64,000 nucleotides of DNA from Pseudomonas sp. P8_241 (GTDB lineage Bacteria > Pseudomonadota > Gammaproteobacteria > Pseudomonadales > Pseudomonadaceae): assembly GCF_034008315.1 (NCBI RefSeq), contig NZ_CP125377.1, positions 3,670,001 through 3,734,000 on the forward strand. The letters run 5' to 3'. Made by a program: the position numbers and the translations under genes. Below, one piece after another: positions 9,711-16,809 of this stretch (position 1 is the stretch's first letter; the number at the start of each line of letters is the position of its first letter). The notes below the pieces were generated by a model. That model had not been told where the DNA came from and ran no database searches. It saw only the letters and a list, made by a program, of their open reading frames with translations.

Positions 9711-10586
9711 CTACAGGCCATGCTCAGCCAACAGGTCTGAAACGAACGCTCGCACCGCTTCGCTTTGCGGGTGACCGACGTGGGTGATCATGCTGTGTTG
9801 CACCTCATAATGTAGCGTTTCGGGGTGCAGCGCGCGCATCTGACCACTCTGCAACCAGGGCCGGGCGTAGTGTGCCGGCAGATAACCCAGGTGGGTGCCG
9901 GCCAGTACGCCATGGGCCACCGCTTCCATGTGGTGCGCCGTGGCGGAAGCACGTTGCGCTGCAACGGGCAGCACTTGATCGGCCGGCAGGAAGCCGTGGG
10001 TGATCCAGTCACAGGCGCGCAATTGCTCGAGGCTCGGCGAATCCACGCTGAACAGCGGGTGCTTGAGGCCGCAGAAGATGCCGATTTCTTCCGAATACAG
10101 TGGTTGATAAGCCAGTGTCGGCAATGGTCGGCTGAAGTAGGAAATGGCCATGTCCAGTTGGCCGTCAATCACTGCCCGTTCCAGTTCCGTAGGGGAGTTG
10201 ACGAAAATGTGCAGGTGCATGTCGTGCTCGCGCTGATAAAAACGCGCAATGGCGGCATCGATACGCGCCGCCGGCAAGGTCGCGATATTGTCGGCCAGGC
10301 CCAGGTAAAGATCGCCGACCAGGCGCCCGGCAAGATCCTGTGCTTCATCACGAAACGCATCCACCGCCCCGAACAACGCCGAGGAAGCCTTGAGAATCCG
10401 CTGGCCTTTTTCGGTCAGGCGAAACCCGCCCTTGCCCCGCTCACAGATCCGATACCCCAGGCGTTTTTCCAGGCTTGAAATATGCGTGCTGATGTTCGAT
10501 TGACTCATGTTCAGCTCGGCCTGGGCCGCCGTGAATCCACCGCATTTCACGACAATGGAAAAGATGCGCAACAAGCGCAAGTCCAT
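9711..10586 (-). CDS. LysR-family transcriptional regulator
   Basis: DNA-binding regulator of 291 residues. The winged HTH is at residues ~3-62 (M-D-L-R-L-L-R-I-F start, then a helix-turn-helix around S-Q-S-N-I-S-T-H-I-S-S-L-E), and the remainder is a LysR substrate-binding domain. The ATG at 10586 is preferred to a GTG seven codons earlier since family members begin M-D-L-R-x-L; the ribosome site is weak in both cases. It is convergent with the permease/alcohol/aldehyde dehydrogenase operon, not divergent, so it may regulate that operon or the divergent DUF1254 gene; the sequence does not decide. Confidence 0.88.
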   Translation of the reverse strand: MDLRLLRIFSIVVKCGGFTAAQAELNMSQSNISTHISSLEKRLGYRICERGKGGFRLTEKGQRILKASSALFGAVDAFRDEAQDLAGRLVGDLYLGLADNIATLPAARIDAAIARFYQREHDMHLHIFVNSPTELERAVIDGQLDMAISYFSRPLPTLAYQPLYSEEIGIFCGLKHPLFSVDSPSLEQLRACDWITHGFLPADQVLPVAAQRASATAHHMEAVAHGVLAGTHLGYLPAHYARPWLQSGQMRALHPETLHYEVQHSMITHVGHPQSEAVRAFVSDLLAEHGL

Positions 10587-10644
10587 GTCCGTCACGTTTC
10601 TGAGCACAGTTTTTCTCGATAACCGGATTTGATTGGAGCACGCC

Positions 10645-10672
10645 TCTGGAGGGGTACAATCCGCGCTCCAGA
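10645..10672. promoter_or_regulatory. Inverted repeat upstream of the LysR gene
   Basis: TCTGGAG (10645-10651) and CTCCAGA (10666-10672) form a perfect 7-bp inverted repeat with a 14-bp spacer, 59 bases before the LysR start, in the divergent spacer with the DUF1254 gene. The size fits a LysR autoregulatory site, though no T-N11-A core was recognised. A second short repeat, TGACA-N4-TGTCA, lies at 10741-10754 nearer the DUF1254 gene. Confidence 0.3.
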
Positions 10673-10831
10673 CAATTCGACGCGAAGCGGGCGTCGGCGC
10701 AGCGAATACAATAAACGTTTAAACACGATGCAGCGACATTTGACACACCTGTCATCCTCGCACCGAAGATGAGCTATCTTTCTCAGGCAGTGCACCTGCA
10801 TCAAGTCATTGCCATCAAGTAAGGATGCTTC

Positions 10832-12310
10832 ATGAAGCCATTTACCGGGCGCCATGCCCTCTTCGCCCTGACCTTCGTCAGTACGTTTGTCGCCACCTCG
10901 GTGCTGGCCGCCCAGAGTCCCGCTACCCAGGCCAACGTCGCCGGGTCGGTCGCCGGCCCCGTCGCTGGCACGAAAGTGACCGAACCGTTTGTGCGCATGA
11001 TGGCGCGGGAGGCGTATTTCTGGGGTTGGCCGATGGCAAACATCTACAACCGCCGCCAGACATTCAAGGATCTGCCCGAGCCAGGCTTGATGGGCGGGAT
11101 CGTACCCGTGGCACCGATCAACCAACTGTCGATGCTCAGCGACTACATCGACCCGGCCGAGCGCCTGGTCGCCTGCCCTAACCAGGACGTCGTTTACGGC
11201 GCTGGCAGCATCGCGCTGGATATTGAACCGGTGGTGCTGCAGGTGCCGGACTTCGGCAAACGCTTCTGGGTCTACCAGGTGGTGGACCTGCGTTCCGACA
11301 GTTTTGCCGAACTGGGCAAGATGTATAACACCCAACCGGGGTTTTACCTGCTGGTGGGCCCGGACTGGAACGGCAAGGTTCCACCCGGCATCACCCGGGT
11401 TTACCGCGCGCGCACCAACACCGGTTTCGTGATTCCGCGAGTATTCCAGGACGACACCGCCGAGGATCGCCAGGCCGTACAGCCGGCATTGGCCGGGATC
11501 GACATGTATCCGCTGTCCAAATACGACGGCAAACTCAAACGCCGCGACTGGAGGCTGCAGCCGAAATTCCCCGCCCAGGCCGCCGAAGGCACCGCCGAAA
11601 CCAAGTGGGTGATCCCGGAGAAATTCTTCGACGAACTGCCGGCCCTGCTCAAAGATGCCAAACCATTGCCGGGCGAAGAAGCCCGTTACGCGCAAATGGC
11701 TGCCCTTGCCGCCATCGCCAAGGCTGATCCAGCACTGCGCGCCGCGATGATCGACGAAGCGAAAAAAGCCGACCGCGAAGTGATCGACCCGTTGTTGCAG
11801 TTCCGCAATTATGGCCTGCAATTACCGGATTACTGGAGCACCGTGAGCAATGGTGCAGCCTTCGGCACCGACTACTTCAGCCGCACCGCCGTCGCACGCT
11901 CGAACATTTTCGTGAACCAGCAGAAAGAGACCAAATACTTCTACCAGGACCTCGATCAGAACGGCTTGCGCCTCAATGGTCGCAACGGCTACAGCGTGAC
12001 CTTCGCCAAGAACAAGCTGCCTCCGGTCAAGGGCTTCTGGTCGCTGACGCTGTACAACGAACAGCATTTCTTCGCGCCCAATGCACTGAAGCGCTACTCC
12101 ATCGGGACCAAGAACAAATCGCTGCAAACCAATCCCGACGGTTCGCTGACCCTGTATGTGCAGAGTGAGTCGCCGGGCGCAGACAAGGAAAGCAACTGGT
12201 TGCCAGCGCCCAAAGACGCCGACTTCTCGTTGTACATCCGCGCCTACTGGCCGCAAGCCGATGCCCTCGACGGTGACTGGACCCCGCCGCCGGTGCTGAA
12301 AACCAACTGA
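10832..12310 (+). CDS. DUF1254/DUF1214 domain secreted protein
   Basis: Predicted periplasmic protein of 492 residues. Residues 1-28 form a Sec signal peptide ending at V-L-A-A. The mature part matches the two-domain DUF1254 (N-terminal, with the Y-F-W-G-W-P-M segment) plus DUF1214 (C-terminal, W-S-L-T-L-Y-N region and a W-L-P-A-P motif) architecture, which is common in proteobacteria and has no established activity. A weak purine-rich site, TAAGGA, lies about 7 bases before the ATG. It stands alone between the LysR gene (divergent) and an alpha/beta hydrolase (convergent, 12-base gap). Function unknown. Confidence 0.85.
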   Translation: MKPFTGRHALFALTFVSTFVATSVLAAQSPATQANVAGSVAGPVAGTKVTEPFVRMMAREAYFWGWPMANIYNRRQTFKDLPEPGLMGGIVPVAPINQLSMLSDYIDPAERLVACPNQDVVYGAGSIALDIEPVVLQVPDFGKRFWVYQVVDLRSDSFAELGKMYNTQPGFYLLVGPDWNGKVPPGITRVYRARTNTGFVIPRVFQDDTAEDRQAVQPALAGIDMYPLSKYDGKLKRRDWRLQPKFPAQAAEGTAETKWVIPEKFFDELPALLKDAKPLPGEEARYAQMAALAAIAKADPALRAAMIDEAKKADREVIDPLLQFRNYGLQLPDYWSTVSNGAAFGTDYFSRTAVARSNIFVNQQKETKYFYQDLDQNGLRLNGRNGYSVTFAKNKLPPVKGFWSLTLYNEQHFFAPNALKRYSIGTKNKSLQTNPDGSLTLYVQSESPGADKESNWLPAPKDADFSLYIRAYWPQADALDGDWTPPPVLKTN

Positions 12311-12322
12311 TCGAGACGAACT

Positions 12323-13108
12323 TCAAACCGCTCGCAAAAACTCACAGACAATTGCCAGTACCTCATCGGGATGTTCCCGATGGGGCACATGGCCGCAGTT
12401 TTCCAGGAGCCGCAGGGTCGTCGGGCCCGAAGCCAGCGAGGTGATGCGCTCTGGATGGAGATGGGAACCGAACTCGTCGTGCTCACCATGCAGGCTCAGC
12501 ACCGGGCAGCGAACCTGTTGCAGCGCCCCGTCCAGGGTCCACTGACTGAATGCCGGCGACAACCAGGTGTCGACCCATGCGCGCAATACCCAATCGGCCT
12601 TGTCACCATGGTACTTGTGCAACCGCTTTAATTGCCCAGGCCCGGCGAACTCGCGCTCGGCTGCGCGAATACCCTGGCAAATGCCGCTGTCCACAAACGC
12701 CTGTGCAGACTCGGTGATCAATCCCCGGCAAGCCTGGGGGTAAACGGCGGCACAGTTCACAGCCATGCCGCCCCCCACGCTGTGGCCGAACACTTCGAAC
12801 CGACTTAAATCCAGATGCTGACGCACAGCCTGAAAGCCTCCCGTGGCTTCCTCCTCGATAAAGTCCAGCGCCAGGGTGCCGGGATGGGCTGCCGATTGCC
12901 CGAAACCCAAGCGGTCATAGGCGATCACCCGGCGCCCGCTGGCCTGCGCCAGTCGCTCGGGGAAATCACGCCACAAGGCCACGCACCCCAGCGAGTCATG
13001 CAACAGCACGATGGGCGTGCCCTGTTCCTCGTCCGGGTTCCAGCTCTGGGCGTATAGCTGTCCGCTTGGGGTATCGATCCAGTGTTGTCGGGTAGAAATG
13101 CGCTGCAT
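12323..13108 (-). CDS. Alpha/beta-fold hydrolase
   Basis: Cytoplasmic serine hydrolase of 261 residues. The fold is supported by the oxyanion region L-L-H-D-S-L-G, the nucleophile elbow G-H-S-V-G-G-G around residue 92-98, an Asp in the L-S-L-H-G-E-H-D-E-F strand, and a late H in N-C-G-H-V-P-H, giving a complete Ser-Asp-His triad. The ATG at 13108 is chosen over one 17 codons earlier because the extension is not family-like and a GGA site precedes it. It lies 80 bases downstream of the BCCT transporter on the same strand and may be co-transcribed, which could point to an ester or amide of a betaine-like compound; that link is inference. Confidence 0.82.
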   Translation of the reverse strand: MQRISTRQHWIDTPSGQLYAQSWNPDEEQGTPIVLLHDSLGCVALWRDFPERLAQASGRRVIAYDRLGFGQSAAHPGTLALDFIEEEATGGFQAVRQHLDLSRFEVFGHSVGGGMAVNCAAVYPQACRGLITESAQAFVDSGICQGIRAAEREFAGPGQLKRLHKYHGDKADWVLRAWVDTWLSPAFSQWTLDGALQQVRCPVLSLHGEHDEFGSHLHPERITSLASGPTTLRLLENCGHVPHREHPDEVLAIVCEFLRAV

Positions 13109-13188
13109 CAATGATGTTCCATTGCAATGAATGAAGGCCGAGAGGCGCTCAGCCTTCATGTGTTGGTTCCCGATTGAAGCCGATCACT

Positions 13189-15159
13189 TCAACGCACCAC
13201 ATGTAAAAAATGCAAGTGACGCTCGTACTGATCAAGGATATCGCCGATGACGTCCTCGCGGCTCCAGCCCATGATGTCATAGTCCTGCCCGCCTTCACGC
13301 AAGTACACCTCGGCGCGGAAATATTTGCGGGCATCGCTGCCGTCCTCGCTGTCGCGGATGACGAAGCTCGGCGCGGTGAACGCACGGGGGCGCACCTCAT
13401 AAAGAAAGCGCCCCTCGCCTGCATGCACCAGTTCCAGCGCCACGTTGCCATCGGACTCACTCACCATGACCTCGTAGCCTTGCTTGCGCAATTCGCCGGC
13501 CACCTCCTCGCACGCGGGCTTCACCACCTCTGCAATGAACCGATTGACATGGGAGCGCCTGGGCAGCATCGCAATGTTGCGCAGCCGCCGTTGCCAGCCG
13601 CCGTGGGGATGGCGTGAATGATGCGGGCCCGGCAATGCCTGGTTGCGCAAACCACGGCGAGTGGCGTCCAGGTTCAGTGCCTTGAACAGCCCCCAGATCG
13701 ATGCCAGCAGAATGATCGAGAACGGCAACGCACTGGCGATCGTCGCGGTCTGCAAGGCTTTCAAGCCATTGGCCAGGAGCAGCGCAATCGCCACAACGCC
13801 GATGGTCACCGACCAGAAAATCCGTTGCCAGAGCGGTGAGTGGTCATGCCCGGATGACGCCAGCATGTCCACCACCAGTGCACCGGAATCGGCCGAGGTG
13901 ACAAAAAACACCACCACCATCAGCACAGCGATCATCGACACCAGACCGGAAAACGGGAAGTGTTCCAGGAAGGCGAACAACGCCAGCGAGCTGTCCTGGT
14001 CAATCACCTTCGCCAGCTCGGTCACGCCCTCGTTGAGAATCATGTGGATCGCCGTGTCGCCGAATATCGTCATCCACAACAAGGTGAAACCAGCTGGAAC
14101 GAACAGCACACCGCAGACAAATTCGCGAATGGTTCGCCCCCGTGAAATACGCGCAATAAACAGCCCCACAAAGGGCGACCAGGACAGCCACCATCCCCAG
14201 TACAGCAGGGTCCAGCCGCCGATCCAGTCGGTGGGTTCATAGGCGTACAGGTTGAAGGTCTTGTTGACGATGTCGGACAAGTAGGCGCCGGTGTTTTGTA
14301 CGTAGGCCTGTAAAAGAAAAACAGTCGGTCCCAACAGCAGGACAAAAATCATCAGCACTACAGCCAGTCCGAGATTCAGCTCGGACAGGATGCGTATGCC
14401 CTTGTCCAGGCCACTGGCGACCGACAACGTCGCCAGCGCGCACGTCGATGCAATCAGAATGACCTGGACCGTGGCGTTCACCGGCAAGCCGAACAAGTGG
14501 TGAAAACCGCTGTTGATCTGCAGCACGCCATAGCCTAGAGACGTGGCGACGCCAAACACCGTGCCGAGAATGGCAAAGACGTCGACGGCATGGCCGATTG
14601 GCCCGTAGATACGATCGCCTATGAGTGGATACAACGCCGAGCGCAAGGTCAGCGGCAAGTCGTTGCGAAAGCTGAAATACGCCAGGATCAGCGCGACCAT
14701 GGCGTAGATCGCCCAGGCATGCAGGCCCCAGTGAAAAAAGGTGATTTTCATTGCCTCGCGCGCCGCCGCCACCGTACCGCCTTCGCCCACCGGCGGGCTG
14801 GTGAAGTGCATGACTGGCTCGGCCACCCCGAAGAACATCAGCCCGATGCCCATGCCGGCGGAGAACAGCATGGCAAACCAGCTGCTGTTGCGATAATCCG
14901 GCTCGCTGTGATCCGGGCCCAGCTTGATGTCCCCATATCGACTCACGGCCAGGAACACTGTGCTGATCAGGATCAGTGCGACCGCCAGGATGTAGAACCA
15001 GCTGACATTGGTGTTGATCCATTGCTGGATAAAGTCGAACCGGGTCTGGGCTTCGACCTGGAAGATCACGGCGTAGAGCACCAGCACCAGGATCAGTACG
15101 GCGCTGGTATAAAAGACGGGGGGATTGAGGGTGCTCTTGGGTCTGGAAGGGCTGTCCAT
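13189..15159 (-). CDS. BCCT-family choline/betaine transporter (BetT type)
   Basis: Secondary transporter for trimethylammonium compounds such as choline, glycine betaine or carnitine; 656 residues. Twelve hydrophobic segments cover residues ~15-510, and the family signature with W-W-L-S-W-S-P-F-V-G-L-F-I-A-R-I-S-R-G-R is present near residue 330. A hydrophilic C-terminal tail of ~130 residues follows, as in BetT proteins where such tails sense osmolarity. Start at 15159 (M-D-S-P-S) is preferred because AGAAGAGA precedes it and the 22-codon extension is not conserved-looking. No betaine synthesis genes are adjacent. Exact substrate is unknown. Confidence 0.9.
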   Translation of the reverse strand: MDSPSRPKSTLNPPVFYTSAVLILVLVLYAVIFQVEAQTRFDFIQQWINTNVSWFYILAVALILISTVFLAVSRYGDIKLGPDHSEPDYRNSSWFAMLFSAGMGIGLMFFGVAEPVMHFTSPPVGEGGTVAAAREAMKITFFHWGLHAWAIYAMVALILAYFSFRNDLPLTLRSALYPLIGDRIYGPIGHAVDVFAILGTVFGVATSLGYGVLQINSGFHHLFGLPVNATVQVILIASTCALATLSVASGLDKGIRILSELNLGLAVVLMIFVLLLGPTVFLLQAYVQNTGAYLSDIVNKTFNLYAYEPTDWIGGWTLLYWGWWLSWSPFVGLFIARISRGRTIREFVCGVLFVPAGFTLLWMTIFGDTAIHMILNEGVTELAKVIDQDSSLALFAFLEHFPFSGLVSMIAVLMVVVFFVTSADSGALVVDMLASSGHDHSPLWQRIFWSVTIGVVAIALLLANGLKALQTATIASALPFSIILLASIWGLFKALNLDATRRGLRNQALPGPHHSRHPHGGWQRRLRNIAMLPRRSHVNRFIAEVVKPACEEVAGELRKQGYEVMVSESDGNVALELVHAGEGRFLYEVRPRAFTAPSFVIRDSEDGSDARKYFRAEVYLREGGQDYDIMGWSREDVIGDILDQYERHLHFLHVVR

Positions 15160-15340
15160 GATCGAGTCGTTCTCTTCTGACGCAAAGAGTTCGCATGTGC
15201 TATCCAACATGCTCGTGGGCTTCAACGGCTAATCGAGTGTAGTCAGCGCAGCCACTTCCTGCCGCTCGTCAGCGCGTGCGCACCTTTTGCCTCGCCTGCG
15301 CTTCCAACGCTCTATACCCCTCGAATGGATGGCCCCCTCC

Positions 15341-15610
15341 ATGAACAGAAAAATAGCCGCGCTGACACTGGCAAGCTTGTTGTCGACGGGCTCCGTATTG
15401 GCGCTTGCGACCGAGAAGAACGTTCATGAGCATACCCTTCCTCCGGACGCTGTTCCTGGCGTCAACAAGGCTCAGGGGCCTGAATCGAATGAGGAGAAGG
15501 CCGACAAAAAGGGCGAAGAGTCGTCAGGTTCAAACTCGGGCGCCGAGTCGCATGAAACGGAAAAAGATGCGGCGTCGTCGAGCAGTTCGGTCGAGGACGT
15601 GAAGAACTGA
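15341..15610 (+). CDS. Small secreted acidic/Ser-rich protein
   Basis: Unrecognised protein of 89 residues when started at the ATG at 15341. It has a Sec signal peptide (M-N-R-K-I then a hydrophobic core ending L-A-L-A) and a mature part made almost entirely of Glu, Lys, Ser, Asp and Asn with no hydrophobic core, so it is probably disordered in the periplasm. GGATGG lies about 9 bases before the ATG. An upstream in-frame ATG at 15287 would put 18 non-signal residues ahead of the signal peptide and is rejected. Function unknown. Confidence 0.6.
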   Translation: MNRKIAALTLASLLSTGSVLALATEKNVHEHTLPPDAVPGVNKAQGPESNEEKADKKGEESSGSNSGAESHETEKDAASSSSSVEDVKN

Positions 15611-15707
15611 CGCCCCATGGGTTGGCGCGGTTCCAACGCATTGTCGATTTGGCAGCGACTCGTTCGACAAACGATGATCGTTCAAGAGAAGCCATCAGGA
15701 GAAGACC

Positions 15708-16325
15708 ATGCGCAAACTCATTGTTGCCGCCTTCATCAGCCTGGACGGCGTTATTCAAGCGCCCGGTGGCCCTGATGAGGACACCAGCGGCGGGTTCCGT
15801 TTCGGTGGCTGGATTGTGCCCTACACCGATGCCACGTTCGGTCAGGCCATTGAAGAGCTGTTCGCAAAACCCTTCGAGTTGCTGTTGGGGCGTCGCACCT
15901 ACGACATATTCGCCGGGTATTGGCCGCACCGGCAGGACGATTCAAACAGCCGCAGCATCCCCAGCCTGTTCAACAGCGTGCCCAAGCATGTGGCCACCCA
16001 TCGCAGGGACAACCTTGCCTGGCACAACAGTCACGCGCTGGAGGGAAACCTTGCCGACGCCATTCACGCGCTTAAACAACAGGACGGCGCGCCCCTGTTG
16101 ACCCAGGGCAGCGGCGACCTGGTGCGCCAGTTGTTTGAAGCCGGGCTAGTGGACGAACTTAGACTGTTGATTCACCCCATTGTGCTGGGACGAGGCAAGC
16201 GATTGTTCGACGACAACGCCCTGGCATCGGCCTTCACCCTGGCGCATTCAACTGTCACGCCCGGTGGAGTGCTGATTACCCATTACGTGCGCAGCGGCGA
16301 AGTGCGTACCGGATCATTCCGATAA
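15708..16325 (+). CDS. Dihydrofolate reductase / RibD C-terminal domain family protein
   Basis: Cytoplasmic 205-residue protein of the RibD-C fold, related to bacterial dihydrofolate reductases and the deaminase-reductase of riboflavin synthesis. Diagnostic features are the N-terminal M-R-K-L-I-V-A-A-F-I-S-L-D-G-V strand, G-R-R-T-Y-D-I-F near residue 63-70, and the C-terminal D-E-L-R-L-L-I-H-P-I-V-L-G-x-G-K-R-L-F segment. AGGAGA precedes the ATG closely. Stand-alone members of this family are widespread and mostly uncharacterised, so the physiological substrate is unknown. It converges with a small secreted-protein gene across a strong GC hairpin. Confidence 0.85.
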   Translation: MRKLIVAAFISLDGVIQAPGGPDEDTSGGFRFGGWIVPYTDATFGQAIEELFAKPFELLLGRRTYDIFAGYWPHRQDDSNSRSIPSLFNSVPKHVATHRRDNLAWHNSHALEGNLADAIHALKQQDGAPLLTQGSGDLVRQLFEAGLVDELRLLIHPIVLGRGKRLFDDNALASAFTLAHSTVTPGGVLITHYVRSGEVRTGSFR

Positions 16326-16340
16326 CGGGGCACAAGTTCT

Positions 16341-16367
16341 CAGCCCCCCGCGAGGTGCGGGGGGCTG
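16341..16367. terminator. Bidirectional terminator-like hairpin between convergent genes
   Basis: CAGCCCCCCGC (16341-16351) and GCGGGGGGCTG (16357-16367) form a perfect 11-bp stem with a 5-base loop, 15 bases after one stop codon and 11 bases before the other. No strong T-run follows on either strand, but position and stability suggest a shared terminator. Confidence 0.65.
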
Positions 16368-16378
16368 GATACAGAACG

Positions 16379-16642
16379 TTAATACTTGATGTCTCGCGCG
16401 GTGTCACGATTGTCCTGTTTGGTGTCGCGCTTGTCCTGACGGCAGTCGTTGCGACTCTTTTCATCGCCCTCCTTGCACTCTTCCTTGACCTCTCGGGCCG
16501 CGTCGCGCCCTTCCTGCTTGGTATCGCGCGACTCTTGTCGCTGGTCAGCCTGATCGGTCGCGTAGGCCAGCGTCGACAACCCGCTGCCGCCCGCTGCAAT
16601 GGCCAGTGCGGCCAGGGCTGTCAGATATAACTTGCGAATCAT
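16379..16642 (-). CDS. Small secreted charged protein
   Basis: Predicted periplasmic protein of 87 residues. The first ~28 residues are a Sec signal peptide ending at L-A-Y-A. The mature part is dominated by Arg, Asp, Glu, Lys and Gln in repeated R-D-T-K-Q and R-D-A-A-R type units and contains two Cys, so it may form an extended or helical structure. A perfect GGAGG lies 6 bases before the ATG, so it is very likely expressed. I recall similar short proteins in many Pseudomonas genomes without an assigned function. Confidence 0.65.
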   Translation of the reverse strand: MIRKLYLTALAALAIAAGGSGLSTLAYATDQADQRQESRDTKQEGRDAAREVKEECKEGDEKSRNDCRQDKRDTKQDNRDTARDIKY

Positions 16643-16705
16643 GATTTACCTCCGTGCGGAGCAATCAATCACCTCATGCCCCGTGGACAATGCTGATTGT
16701 TTTTT

Positions 16706-16727
16706 GCAGGAGCGAGCTCGCGCCTGC
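16706..16727. repeat. Short GC palindrome (REP-like)
   Basis: GCAGGAGCGAGCTCGCGCCTGC is a near-perfect palindrome (one mismatched pair), similar in core to the REP family found elsewhere in the window. It lies between the small secreted protein and the end of the GGDEF/EAL gene and may act as a transcript end. Confidence 0.45.
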
Positions 16728-16809
16728 AACTGTATGACTTCAGGGATTTAACGATAGGTCGACCTGAGCGGTCCCACAAGAAAGTCGCTTCCCGCCGGTC
16801 GCGAAACAT